In this document: positions 26,243 to 34,437 of the stretch, piece after piece
Layout: each line of letters starts with the position of its first letter
Position numbering within the stretch: position 1 is the first letter of the stretch
DNA from: Roseicyclus sediminis
Lineage (GTDB): Bacteria; Pseudomonadota; Alphaproteobacteria; Rhodobacterales; Rhodobacteraceae
Direction: 5' to 3'
DNA: 64,000 nucleotides
Assembly: GCF_025515305.1 (NCBI RefSeq)
Contig: NZ_JAOPHT010000001.1
Span: forward strand, 226,001-290,000
Made by a program: the position numbers and the translations under genes
Notes under the pieces: generated by a model
Databases searched by the model: none
What the model saw: the letters and a program-made list of their open reading frames with translations, nothing else
What the model was told of the DNA's origin: nothing

Positions 26243-26876
26243 GCTCCGACACTGCCATGCAGAGGGAGCGAGGAACGCAACCGCGTCCTGGAGGTCGGCG
26301 GTCGCAACCTCGATCACGTGGAAAAATTCGGCTCGTGGGTCGGCAACTTGTGATGTCGCGCTCACCATTGATTTGATAGGCATTCACCTAAGTATTGTCC
26401 TGACAGTGCCGGCGGGGCCAAACAAAACAGGGATTTCCGAACCAGTTTCGGTTCCGGGCAATCGCCGCCTCCAATCGCCGGAAGACGCGCCCCCCCATGC
26501 TTGCAGAGGCGCGCCCCGTCGGCTGCCTGGCGGTCCAAACGGCCATCGCGCCGCCCTCGGTTTCCCAACACATGCAGGTCCTTCGCCTCGCAGGTCACGT
26601 GCGGCGAGGCAATGGGACTGAGCCCAGCCGAGACAGCCACCGCTCCTCGAGGCGAGAACCGGCAACGGTCTCGATCACTGTATCGCCCTCCCCTAAAGCG
26701 CGGGGTCGTTCGGAAAACCCGCGGCCCGCGTCGCTTGGTTGACATGGGAACACGCACCTCGGCACGTGGCGGCGCGGATCGTCATGCGCAAATGGAAGGA
26801 ACGTGGTCGGGAAACTCCTGCCGGAGATCCGCCGGGCGCGGCCCTCCGCGAAGGGTTCGAGGAAGGTGGCACACGA
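26243..26876. other. decayed intergenic region, no intact gene
   Basis: About 630 nt without an intact gene. On the plus strand, 26267-26353 gives a 28-codon open tail ending in EKFGSWVGNL and a TGA, which could be the 3' end of a lost gene. 26354-26460 is unusually AT-rich for this genome. 26461-26616 looks like an ArsR remnant. The remaining reading frames have low third-position GC and look non-coding. Confidence 0.5.
26461..26616 (+). pseudogene. ArsR-type helix-turn-helix remnant
   Basis: The frame reads RRKTRPPMLAEARPVG, then APPSVSQHMQVLRLAGHVRRG, closely following the ArsR pattern (RRRILxLLAEGPxSVGEL ... SVSQHLKVLREAGLVR). There is no start codon or RBS and flanking codons are not protein-like, so I read it as a decayed regulator fragment. 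Identity rests on one motif. Confidence 0.35.
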
Positions 26877-27045
26877 CTACATCACCGCGGCGAGCGCCGC
26901 CGACATGGACAGAGCGGGAATGTCGCCGGCGGCCCGGACGAGGGACGCGAGATCGGGCCGCAACTCCGGCGACCAGACCCGTCATGGCCAACAGAAGGAT
27001 CGCGGACTTCAGGCGATCGGCCCGGGGCCGTCCCATGCCGCTCAT
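26877..27045 (-). pseudogene. small membrane-anchored ORF coupled to apbE, single frameshift
   Basis: ATG at 27045 overlaps the apbE stop as ATGA. The first 29 or so codons give a basic N-terminus and a hydrophobic helix (SAILLLAMTGLVAGVAA). The frame then loses GC-rich third positions, while the frame shifted by one base continues with RPDLASLVRAAGDIPALS and ends at TAG (26879-26877). A one-base change would give a protein of about 56 residues. Function unknown; it may also be the start of a longer decayed gene. Confidence 0.4.
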
Positions 27046-28022
27046 CTTGCTCCGGTCTGGTCGCCTGCCCCGGGCGCCACGGAAAACAGGTGGCCGACAG
27101 CTGAAGCCCGTGCCCTCCCGTCATCACCACGCAGAAGAAACAGCGCGTCGATCCCGCGCTCCCGAGCCAGATCCGCGCCCCTCTCCGCGCCAAGCACCAT
27201 CAGCGCCGTCGCCCAGGCATCGGCCTCGGCACAGGTGCGGGCCACCACGGTGACAGAGGCCGGCGAGGCGATCAGCGGCGCACCGCGCCTTGGGTCCATC
27301 GTATGCGACAGGCGGCGCCCCTGAACCTCGACCCAGTGGCGGTAGTCGCCCGAGGTGGCCACGGCGGCGTCCTGCAGCGCGAGGACCGAGTGTGGCGTCC
27401 GGCGCTCCGTGTCTGGGGCTTCCACCGCGATGGTCCAGGCCTCTCCGTCCGGGCGGAGGCCTGTGGCGCGGAGCTCCCCGTCGATCCCGACGAGGGCGTC
27501 GTCGATCCCGTGGTCGCGCAAGGTCTCGGCCAGCCGGTCGACCCCGTAGCCCTTGGCGACGCCGTTGAGATCGAGCGCGACGGGCGCCGTCTTGCGCAGC
27601 CTCATACCCTCGAACTCCAGCACCTCATGTGCCGGGCGGCGCGGCACTTCCATCGCGGCACGGATGCCATCGGGCGCGGCGGCCTCCGGCCCAAAGCCCC
27701 AGGCGGTTACCGCGTCGCCCATGCCGACGTCGAAGGCACCGCCCGAGGCGCGGCCGATCTCGAGACCGAGGCCAAGGACGTGTCGAAGGCGCTCGGGCAC
27801 CGCCACCCATTGGCCCACCGGCGCCGCGTTGAGCCGCATCAGGTCGCTGTCGGGCTTCCAGGTCGACATCTGTCCGTCCACTTCATCGACGGCCGCCTGC
27901 AGTGCCGCGCGGATCGGATCGGGGTCGACGCCCGGCTCTGCGTGGAACAGCGCCGTCCAGCGCGTTCCCATCGTCGGGCCGTTCAAGGCGATGCGCGCAA
28001 GATCAGTAGACATCTTCGACAT
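27042..28022 (-). CDS. apbE: FAD:protein FMN transferase (ApbE)
   Basis: 326 residues. Attaches FMN from FAD to a Ser/Thr of target proteins. Family segments: GPTMGTRWTALF, LDLNGVAKGYGVDRLAE, DDALVGIDGELRATG, ATSGDYRHWVE and HTMDPRRGAP near residue 240, then metal-binding Asp/Thr in CAEADAWATALMVLG. No signal peptide or lipobox is visible, unlike many exported ApbE proteins. Start ATG at 28022 has a GGAGGGG site; an ATG at 28013 is less well placed. Overlaps the reductase by 20 nt. Likely targets are the DUF2271 protein or the PepSY proteins of the same module. Confidence 0.9.
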   Translation of the reverse strand: MSKMSTDLARIALNGPTMGTRWTALFHAEPGVDPDPIRAALQAAVDEVDGQMSTWKPDSDLMRLNAAPVGQWVAVPERLRHVLGLGLEIGRASGGAFDVGMGDAVTAWGFGPEAAAPDGIRAAMEVPRRPAHEVLEFEGMRLRKTAPVALDLNGVAKGYGVDRLAETLRDHGIDDALVGIDGELRATGLRPDGEAWTIAVEAPDTERRTPHSVLALQDAAVATSGDYRHWVEVQGRRLSHTMDPRRGAPLIASPASVTVVARTCAEADAWATALMVLGAERGADLARERGIDALFLLRGDDGRARASAVGHLFSVAPGAGDQTGAR

Positions 28023-30210
28023 ACCGCCCCTCCGCCTTCAGCGCCGCGGGCGTAAGCCCGGAGGGTGCAAGGATCTCGGCAAGTGCATCGGTCACGCCCG
28101 CAGCCATGTCGCGCCCGCCGCAGACCATGACACGCGCCCCTTCGCGGATCAGCCGCGCCACCTGCGCCGCGTCATCGCGCAACGCGTCCTGCACGTAGTG
28201 GGGCCGCGCCCCGCGCGAGACGGCGGTGACCAGCCGGGTCAGACGCCCCTCCTCCTGCCAGGCGGGGAAATCGTTCCCGTAGAAGAAGTCGCTGTCGGGA
28301 TGGCGCATGCCGAAGAACAGGTGAACAGGCCTCCGCCGTGCGTTGCCGCGCACGAAACCCGCGAGCGGCCCGATGCCTGTCCCGGCGCCGATAAGGATCA
28401 GCGGCGTCTGGCCCCGACCCGGACGGAAACCGGGGTTGCGGCGCAGGAAGGCGGCGATGGTGTCGCCCGGCTCAAGCGCCGTCAGTTGGGAGGAGGCAAG
28501 CCCGCCTGGATGTTTCCTGACCACGATCTCGACGAAGCCGTCACGCCGCCCGGAGGCGAGCGAATATAGCCGCGGCACGGGGCTGCCCGCGGGCAGGACG
28601 CCGATCAGGTCACCGGCCATGAACCGCGCGAACCTGTCCCCTCGCAGCCGCTGCCAAAGCGTCGCCCGCGGAAGCGCGAAACGCAGGATCGATGCCCCTG
28701 CCTGCACCTCGGCCCCGTAGTCCCGCCGCGAGATGAGGGTCAGCGTTTCGGTCTTGGGCAGCACGGGCTGGTGCGACAGTTCGAGGTTCAGGCCGAGAGC
28801 CGTCCCGAGCGCGCGGCCCCAGCGGGCGAAGTCCTGCGGCGACTGGCGGTCGATGGTGTCGAGCGGCGTGAGTTCGGGCCAGCCCTTCGCTCGGGCCGCT
28901 TGATCGACGGCATTCGCGAAGGCGCAATAGGCGGGAAAGCTGCGGTCCCCGAAGCCCAGCACGGCCAGAGGGATGTCCGGCACGCTGTCGAGGGCGCTCA
29001 GGCGGTCGAGAAACCCCGCCGCCGAGGCGGGCGCGGCCCCGTCGCCATAGGTCGCGGCGAGAATGATGACCCGCTCGGCACGTGTGTAGCGTTCCGGGGC
29101 GAAGCCCGACATCGGGCCGACATGCACGGTCTGGCCGGCCTCGGTCAGCGCGGCGTGAAGGGTCGCGGCGAAGCCCCAGGTGGTGCCGCCCTCGCTACCG
29201 ACGAGCAGGATCGTCTCGGCGCGCCCGGCGGGCTGATTGCCCCGGATGCGCGGCCGACCGCGCCGCCCGGCGAGCCAGACCAGAACACCCGTCGCGCCCA
29301 TCGCCGGCACGCCCAGCGCCATGAACCCGAGCACCAGCCCCAGCACGGCCGCACCCTGCCCCGTGTGCAGCATGTAAATCGTCTCCGATACCCGCTCCCA
29401 GCCGGTCAGGTCAGCCCATGCCAGGAACGCGCCCGTGCCCTGATCGAGATATCCCGTCCCCTGGTCGGTCTTCAGCGTGAAGACGTCCGTCGTGTCGCCG
29501 GGATAGGGAAAGCTCAACTCGCGCAACTCGGCGACGGGGGTCTGCTGCAACCTCGCCATCTGATCGAGTGGGAACCCCGTCTCCCCGCTCACCTCGGCCG
29601 GGATGGTCGGCGTGGCGCCGCCGTCGGGGAGCAGATCGAAGGTGGACGCCGTCATCCAGAGGGCGGTCGTGGCGGACAGGACGAGGCCGACCACGGCGAT
29701 CCGGGCAATCTCCACGTGCAGCCTCCCCGCGAGCGGACCGCGCAGAGGAGCGAACCAGCGCCGCCAGCCGCCCGTCCGCCGCGCGACAAGCGCCGCGCCC
29801 GAAAGCGAAAGGACAAGCATGGCGGCGGCCCCGGCGGCCATGGCGATACGCCCGCCATCCCCGAGGAACAGAGAACGGTGCAGGTTCGTCAGCCAACGTT
29901 CGACCTGGTTCGGGTCCGCCGAGGCCACGCCCTCGCCCGTCGCCGGATCGATCACGGCCGCACCCGGCGTGCCCTGATCGAACCAGTACGCGGTGATCCG
30001 GCCCGAGGGCGACCGGCGGATCTGCTCGACGCCCGGATAGACCGCCTGGATACGGTCCGCGAGCGCGGCGACCGTCAGCCCCTCCTCCGCCTGCGGCGCG
30101 GCGAGCCGCTCGGCCGCGGGGAAGACCGACAGCGCCGCGCCGCTCAGCGCGAGAACGGTCAGGAGCGCGAGGGCCAGAAGACCCGGCCAGCGGTGGAGTG
30201 CACGGATCAT
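28003..30210 (-). CDS. PepSY-flavodoxin-FNR fusion membrane reductase
   Basis: 735 residues. N-terminal PepSY membrane part: helices about 8-30, 122-142, 168-188 and 290-325, with histidines at 111 (NLHRSLFLGD) and 165 that may bind heme. Then a flavodoxin-like domain (LLVGSEGGTTWGFAATLHAAL, ILAATYGDG, VLGFGDRSFPAYC) and a ferredoxin-reductase domain with RLYSLASG for FAD, GAGTGIGPLAG and VMVCGGRDMA for NAD(P)H. Likely carries electrons from cytoplasmic NAD(P)H to the membrane or periplasm. ATG at 30210 chosen (GAGGAG 7 nt upstream); a GTG at 30225 overlaps the DUF2271 stop as GTGA. Confidence 0.88.
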   Translation of the reverse strand: MIRALHRWPGLLALALLTVLALSGAALSVFPAAERLAAPQAEEGLTVAALADRIQAVYPGVEQIRRSPSGRITAYWFDQGTPGAAVIDPATGEGVASADPNQVERWLTNLHRSLFLGDGGRIAMAAGAAAMLVLSLSGAALVARRTGGWRRWFAPLRGPLAGRLHVEIARIAVVGLVLSATTALWMTASTFDLLPDGGATPTIPAEVSGETGFPLDQMARLQQTPVAELRELSFPYPGDTTDVFTLKTDQGTGYLDQGTGAFLAWADLTGWERVSETIYMLHTGQGAAVLGLVLGFMALGVPAMGATGVLVWLAGRRGRPRIRGNQPAGRAETILLVGSEGGTTWGFAATLHAALTEAGQTVHVGPMSGFAPERYTRAERVIILAATYGDGAAPASAAGFLDRLSALDSVPDIPLAVLGFGDRSFPAYCAFANAVDQAARAKGWPELTPLDTIDRQSPQDFARWGRALGTALGLNLELSHQPVLPKTETLTLISRRDYGAEVQAGASILRFALPRATLWQRLRGDRFARFMAGDLIGVLPAGSPVPRLYSLASGRRDGFVEIVVRKHPGGLASSQLTALEPGDTIAAFLRRNPGFRPGRGQTPLILIGAGTGIGPLAGFVRGNARRRPVHLFFGMRHPDSDFFYGNDFPAWQEEGRLTRLVTAVSRGARPHYVQDALRDDAAQVARLIREGARVMVCGGRDMAAGVTDALAEILAPSGLTPAALKAEGRYVEDVY

Positions 30211-30221
30211 GGCCCAGCTCC

Positions 30222-30692
30222 TCACATGTCGTAGCTGAAGCTGGCGATGTAGCGGCGGCCCTGCACCGGCGTCCCGGCGCCCTCGGACGTCAACGGTACC
30301 GCCACCTCGTTCGGGCTGTCGCGCATGTCCTCGACCGCCGCGTCGATGTGCAGGGTATAGCCCGCGTCGAAAAGCGTGTCGGCAAGGTCGAGCGTGATCT
30401 CCAGCGTGCGGCCGGCGCCGACACTGGCGCCGGTGATGCCGTTTACCTGCGCGGGGTCGCCAGCCGTGGCGCGGTACCAGTCGCTCAGGTGCTCGTAGTA
30501 GCGGGACTTGTCGCCGGCCATCCAGAGACTGCCGACATAGGTGCCCGAGGAGTCGGTGACGTAGAGCGCGAGATAGGCGCCGTCGCCGCCGTAGTTGGTA
30601 AGCGTCGTGGTCAGCGTCACGGGCCGTGCCATGGCGAGACCGGGGAGCGTCAGCGCTGTCGTGAGCGCAAGCGTTGCGAGTAGCGATTTCAT
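30222..30692 (-). CDS. exported DUF2271 protein with flavinylation-like motif
   Basis: 156 residues with a Sec signal peptide (about 1-22, LALTTALTLPGLAMA) and a beta-rich domain containing YLALYVTDSSGTYVGSLWMAGDKSRYYEHLSDWY. The segment NGITGAS at 84-90 matches the ApbE target pattern (Dxx-T/S-G-A-S/T) except for Asn in place of Asp, making Ser90 a candidate FMN attachment site. ApbE is encoded two genes downstream. Probably a periplasmic redox partner of the PepSY reductase. Start ATG at 30692. Confidence 0.82.
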   Translation of the reverse strand: MKSLLATLALTTALTLPGLAMARPVTLTTTLTNYGGDGAYLALYVTDSSGTYVGSLWMAGDKSRYYEHLSDWYRATAGDPAQVNGITGASVGAGRTLEITLDLADTLFDAGYTLHIDAAVEDMRDSPNEVAVPLTSEGAGTPVQGRRYIASFSYDM

Positions 30693-30730
30693 CGGATGGA
30701 TCCTTGTTCGGAAGGGTGCCTCGGGGCGGC

Positions 30731-31117
30731 TCAGTTCATTTGAACCTGCGGCGGAGCGCCGTTCCCGAAGAGGCCGTTCTGCGGCGGCGCGACGGTGCCG
30801 GCGGGCGCGGGATTGCGCGCGCCGCCGCGGCAATCGTCATCGTCGTCGTCATCGTCGTCGTCATCATCATCACAGTCGTCATCATCATCATCGTCGTCGT
30901 CGTGGCCGCGCCGCGCCCCATCGCGCCAGCCGCGCTCGTCGTCGTCGTCATCGTCGCTTGCGAGAACGAGCGGCATCGTCTGCCGGGCGTCATCGAAGAG
31001 TGCGGCGACGGGCCGGAGTACGCCGTCGGAAGGGGAAAGCATCGCGCTCCAGGCGGGGACACCGATCGCGGCGGTCAGCGCCGTGGACGCGACGAGAAGG
31101 GTCAGGGTCTTTTTCAT
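30731..31117 (-). CDS. exported poly-aspartate protein
   Basis: 128 residues. Signal peptide about 1-25 (KKTLTLLVASTALTAA..AWSA). The mature protein has aspartate runs at 55-60, 73-81 and 83-95, with Cys82 and Cys96 flanking the longest run, then a proline/glycine-rich tail. An AGGAGA site 8 nt upstream supports the ATG at 31117. I know no named family; the run of about 28 aspartates could bind cations such as calcium or iron in the periplasm. First gene of the DUF2271/reductase/apbE operon, 38 nt before DUF2271. The Asp codons mix GAC and GAT, so the tract is not a simple triplet repeat. Confidence 0.75.
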   Translation of the reverse strand: MKKTLTLLVASTALTAAIGVPAWSAMLSPSDGVLRPVAALFDDARQTMPLVLASDDDDDDERGWRDGARRGHDDDDDDDDDCDDDDDDDDDDDDDCRGGARNPAPAGTVAPPQNGLFGNGAPPQVQMN

Positions 31118-31162
31118 GGCAGGGTCTCCTTTCGTCTGCTGGGAACTATCTGGTGACCCGAC

Positions 31163-31211
31163 CTGAGCGCTTCCTGACGGCGGCGCGATTCCCGCTTCAG
31201 CTTGCTGTCAG
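31163..31211 (-). promoter_or_regulatory. candidate response-regulator operator upstream of the poly-Asp operon
   Basis: Two inverted pairs of half-sites: CTGAGC-N5-CTGACG at 31163-31179 and CTTCAG-N5-TGTCAG at 31195-31211, 15 bp apart. Half-sites repeat every 11 bp, as at OmpR-type sites. Nearly the same layout lies at 32347-32396 beside the response-regulator gene. It is 46 nt upstream of the start at 31117. Confidence 0.6.
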
Positions 31212-31229
31212 GAAAAGGCCTCGTCGGAG

Positions 31230-31260
31230 AAAAAAAGGCCCCACCCGTGAAGGTGGGGCC
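31230..31260 (-). terminator. Rho-independent terminator after cytochrome b561 gene
   Basis: Stem GGCCCCACC / GGTGGGGCC at 31237-31260 with a 6-nt loop, followed on the minus strand by a run of seven T. It closes the PepSY/cytochrome b561 operon and insulates the poly-Asp operon. Confidence 0.85.
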
Positions 31261-31301
31261 AGGCGGGACCGAAGGGACGTCGGTCTTGGGGGTCTTGGCG
31301 G

Positions 31302-31973
31302 TCAGGCGATGTCGCCGGGACCGGGTCCGCGCTTGTCACCTGTGACCATGGCGCGGGCGAGGTGCTCATGATGCCGGAACGAGGCCAGCACCACCCCGCC
31401 CACATGCAGCGCGGCCAGCAGCAGCATCAGGTTGGCAAGGGTCTCGTGGACTTCCTTCAGCGGTCCCTCGACCTCTTGCCCCGAGGCGTATTCGCGCTCG
31501 TCACCGTCGTCGTCGGCCCATGCGGGCGCCACGATGGCAGGCATGGAGGGCAGCATCGCCACCCGCTCCGGCTCCGCCATCAGCCATCCGGTGAAGGCTG
31601 TGCCCGACAGCGTGACGAGCAGCGCCACGACCATCGCCGCACCCGCCGGGTTGTGGCCGAGGTAACGCCGTTCGCGCCCCCGGGCCATGTCCCCGAGATA
31701 GGCAAGCGTTTCGCCGGGCCCCTTCAGGAACTGGGCGAAGCGCGCATAGCGGCCGCCGACAAGACCCCAGACCAGCCGGAAAGCCACCAGACCGGCGACG
31801 GTGTAGCCTGCGACCTCGTGGACCGGCTGCAACTCGTCCGCGGTCAGCCAGGCCGTCGCGAAGGCCGCGACGAGACCCCAATGGAACACCCGGACCAGCG
31901 GATCCCAGACCCGGATCTTGCCGGTCGGCCCGGCATTCGCCGCAGGTGCGTCATGCGTGCTCGCGTCAGTCAT
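31302..31973 (-). CDS. cytochrome b561 domain protein
   Basis: 223-residue membrane b-type cytochrome with four main helices. Candidate heme-ligand histidines are in RVFHWGL (about residue 31), PVHEVAGY (51), EVHETLAN (175) and ALHVGGV (188). A charged loop with Asp/Glu (about 153-170) precedes the last helices. Probably accepts or donates electrons between the quinone pool and the periplasmic PepSY/flavin proteins. Its start overlaps the PepSY gene by 8 nt; a strong terminator follows. Confidence 0.88.
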   Translation of the reverse strand: MTDASTHDAPAANAGPTGKIRVWDPLVRVFHWGLVAAFATAWLTADELQPVHEVAGYTVAGLVAFRLVWGLVGGRYARFAQFLKGPGETLAYLGDMARGRERRYLGHNPAGAAMVVALLVTLSGTAFTGWLMAEPERVAMLPSMPAIVAPAWADDDGDEREYASGQEVEGPLKEVHETLANLMLLLAALHVGGVVLASFRHHEHLARAMVTGDKRGPGPGDIA

Positions 31974-32295
31974 TGTCGCCTCCGTCGCGATCCTGGTCCC
32001 GATCCTGCTCGCGCCGATCGTCCTGGTCGTCCTCGTATTCGAACTCGATCACCTCCAGCGTGGCCGGATGGACCGTCACCTCGATCCGCCGCCCCTCGGC
32101 ATCCCGGCCGTCGATCTCGTAGCAGCCGTCGTCGATCTTGATGCGGCGCACCGTCCAGCCGTTCTCCTCGGCCAGCCGGGCGACGGCATCGCGCGGCTGC
32201 CAATCGGCCATCGGCACGAAGCAGTCGTCGTCCGCCAGCGCGACACCGGCCGGGAAGACCGCGAGAAAGCCGAGAATTGTGAATGTCTTCTTCAT
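31966..32295 (-). CDS. exported small PepSY-domain protein
   Basis: 109 residues. Signal peptide about 1-21, then a PepSY fold (WTVRRIKIDDGCYEIDGRDAEGRRIEVTVHPATLEVIE) with Cys25 and Cys58, ending in an Asp/Arg/Glu-rich tail (about 88-109). PepSY proteins of this size often sit next to cytochrome b561 genes. First gene of the operon divergent from the two-component system, reading away from the operator at 32347-32396. Confidence 0.85.
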   Translation of the reverse strand: MKKTFTILGFLAVFPAGVALADDDCFVPMADWQPRDAVARLAEENGWTVRRIKIDDGCYEIDGRDAEGRRIEVTVHPATLEVIEFEYEDDQDDRREQDRDQDRDGGDND

Positions 32296-32346
32296 GGGCC
32301 AAACTCCTCGTCGCTCGCCTCTTGATGCACTTCATGCGCGGCGAAG

Positions 32347-32396
32347 CTGACGGCAGCCTGAAGAGGCCTTGGCCCGCGGCTTCAGTTTCGCGTCAG
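32347..32396. promoter_or_regulatory. candidate response-regulator operator, divergent promoter
   Basis: CTGACG-N5-CTGAAG at 32347-32363 and its inverse CTTCAG-N5-CGTCAG at 32380-32396, separated by 16 bp. Half-sites repeat with 11-bp spacing, as expected for dimers of OmpR/PhoB-type regulators. Lies between the PepSY gene and the response-regulator gene, so it could control both. Confidence 0.65.
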
Positions 32397-32440
32397 CCAG
32401 GCGGATCATGGAGGGTCATCGGGAAAGAACGGGGACGACC

Positions 32441-33100
32441 ATGCGCATTCTGCTGATCGAGGACGACACGACGCTCGGCGCGGCCGTGCGCGACCAGATC
32501 GCGGCCGATGGCCAGTCGGTGGACTGGGTCACGCGGCTGGACGCGGCGGGCGACGCAATGGGCGCGACGTCCTACGATCTGATCCTGCTCGACCTCATGC
32601 TGCCGGACGGCCGTGGCATCGGGTTCCTCAAGGTCCTGCGCGCGCGGGGCGACGTGACGCCGGTCATCATCCTGACGGCACTCGACCAGGTCTCGGACCG
32701 GATCGAGGGGTTGAACGCGGGCGCCGACGATTACCTCGTGAAGCCCTTCGACCTCGCCGAACTGTCGGCCCGGATCGGCTCGGTCGCCCGGCGCTACAGC
32801 GGCAACCCGAACCCCATCGTCACCCATGGGTCGCTGGATATCGACCTGGCGGCGCGCAGCGTGCATCGGGACGGCAAGCCCGTCGCGCTGACGGCGCGCG
32901 AATGGGCGCTGTTCGAGGCTTTCCTCGCGCGCCCCGGACAGCTCCTGTCCAAGGCGCAACTGGAAGCGAAGCTCTATGCCTTCGACGCCGAGGTCGAAAG
33001 CAACACCATCGAGGTCCACGTGAGCCGCCTGCGCAAGAAACTGGGAAGCGCGGTCATCGAGACCGAACGCGGCATGGGCTACCGCCTGGGCAGGCCATGA
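32441..33100 (+). CDS. OmpR-family response regulator
   Basis: 219 residues: receiver domain 1-115 with acidic pair Asp8/Asp9, phosphoacceptor Asp51 in LLDLMLPDG and conserved Lys in VKPFD, then a winged-helix DNA-binding domain (about 125-219, REWALFEAFLARPGQ, SNTIEVHVSRLRKKL). Close in form to QseB/PmrA. ATG at 32441 starts MRILLIEDD; longer forms add non-native residues. The kinase gene overlaps as ATGA. Confidence 0.95.
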   Translation: MRILLIEDDTTLGAAVRDQIAADGQSVDWVTRLDAAGDAMGATSYDLILLDLMLPDGRGIGFLKVLRARGDVTPVIILTALDQVSDRIEGLNAGADDYLVKPFDLAELSARIGSVARRYSGNPNPIVTHGSLDIDLAARSVHRDGKPVALTAREWALFEAFLARPGQLLSKAQLEAKLYAFDAEVESNTIEVHVSRLRKKLGSAVIETERGMGYRLGRP

Positions 33101-34437
33101 GGGGGCCCGGCAGCCTTCAGGCACGGCTCGGCCTGTCAATCGGCCTCGTGCTGACGGTCCTCTGGCTTGCCGCCGCGACGGTTACGGCGCTGATCGTCCG
33201 AAACGAGATGGACGAGGTTTTCGACAGCGCCCTGCGCGAGACGGCTGAGCGCATCCTGCCCCTGGCCGTGACCGATATCGTCGGACGGGAAGTCCAGGGC
33301 GTGACCCAGCGGCTCGCGCCGATCCGGGAACACCGCGAGTTCTTCACCTACATCGTGCGGGACGCCGAGGGGCATATCCTGCTGCAATCCCACGCGGCCC
33401 ATCCTTCGGTGTTCCCTCCGTACGACGGGCCGGGATTTGGCCAGACCGCAACCCATCGCATCTACAGCGACGCGGCGCTGCAGGGGACAATCCGCATCAC
33501 GGTGGCCGAGCCACTGGCGCACCGCACATCGGTCGCGCGCGAAATCCAGATGGGCCTCGGCCTGCCGCTGTTGGTCGTGCTGCCCTTGGCGCTTGCGGCG
33601 ATCATTCTCGCCGTCCGCTTCAGCCTCACCCCTCTCCGCCGGTTCCGCACCCGGCTCGAAGCGCGCGGAGCGCGAGACCTGTCAGAGGTGCCCGCGGACG
33701 ACATGCCGGGGGAAATCGCCCCGCTTGCAGCCACGCTGAACGGGCTTCTGACCCGGCTGCGCGATGCTTTCGAGGCCGAGCGCAGCTTTGCGGCGAATGC
33801 GGCTCACGAGCTGCGGACGCCGTTGGCGGGCGCCATCGCACAGGCACAACGGCTGCGGTCGGAAACCCAGGACAAGGCCGCCGCGCAGCGTGCGACGGAT
33901 ATCGAGGAGACGCTCAAGCGGCTGACGCGCCGGACCGAACGCCTGATGCAGCTGGCGCGGGCCGAGGGCGGTCGCCTGACTTCTGAAACACCGTATGACG
34001 CACGCGCGGCCCTGCGCATCGTCGTGGAGGACATGGCGCGCGGCCCGCAGTCGCCGGCGATTGCGCTCGACCTTCCCGACACCCCGGTTCTGTCGACCAT
34101 CGACGCGGACGCGCTCGGCATCGTCTGCCGCAACCTCGTCGAGAACGCGCTTCGGCATGGCGCCACCCACGGTGAGGTTGCGGTTACCCTTTCGCCGAGC
34201 GGTGTCCTGATCGTCTCGAACGGCGGGCCTGTCGTGGATAGGGATCGTCTCGCCCGCCTGACCGACCGTTTCCAGCGCGACCCGCAGAAGTCGGACGGCA
34301 CCGGCCTCGGGCTCACCATCGTCGCCTCGATCGCGCAACGCACGGGGAGCGAGCTGACATTGGCATCGCCGAGGCCGGGTGCGCCGGACGGATTCGAAGC
34401 GCGGTTCCAATTGCCCATGACGCCCTCCGCGGCCTGA
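33097..34437 (+). CDS. sensor histidine kinase
   Basis: 446 residues. Membrane helices about 13-35 and 155-174 flank a periplasmic sensor of about 120 residues; a HAMP-like linker follows, then the dimerisation domain with phosphoacceptor His237 in NAAHELRTP and an ATPase domain with N box RNLVENALRHG and GTGLGLTIV. Pairs with the response regulator (ATGA overlap). The signal is unknown; the neighbours suggest a metal or redox cue. Confidence 0.94.
   Translation: MRGPGSLQARLGLSIGLVLTVLWLAAATVTALIVRNEMDEVFDSALRETAERILPLAVTDIVGREVQGVTQRLAPIREHREFFTYIVRDAEGHILLQSHAAHPSVFPPYDGPGFGQTATHRIYSDAALQGTIRITVAEPLAHRTSVAREIQMGLGLPLLVVLPLALAAIILAVRFSLTPLRRFRTRLEARGARDLSEVPADDMPGEIAPLAATLNGLLTRLRDAFEAERSFAANAAHELRTPLAGAIAQAQRLRSETQDKAAAQRATDIEETLKRLTRRTERLMQLARAEGGRLTSETPYDARAALRIVVEDMARGPQSPAIALDLPDTPVLSTIDADALGIVCRNLVENALRHGATHGEVAVTLSPSGVLIVSNGGPVVDRDRLARLTDRFQRDPQKSDGTGLGLTIVASIAQRTGSELTLASPRPGAPDGFEARFQLPMTPSAA

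Noticed and set aside
30835..30902. Possible microsatellite or CRISPR-like repeat
   Set aside because: It is a run of mixed Asp codons with no spacers and no fixed repeat unit.
30736..31166. Long Ser-rich, Val/Ile-rich and Thr/Met-rich reading frames across the poly-Asp region
   Set aside because: They are other-frame readings of the GAC/GAT tract. Only the minus-strand frame with signal peptide and RBS fits its neighbours.
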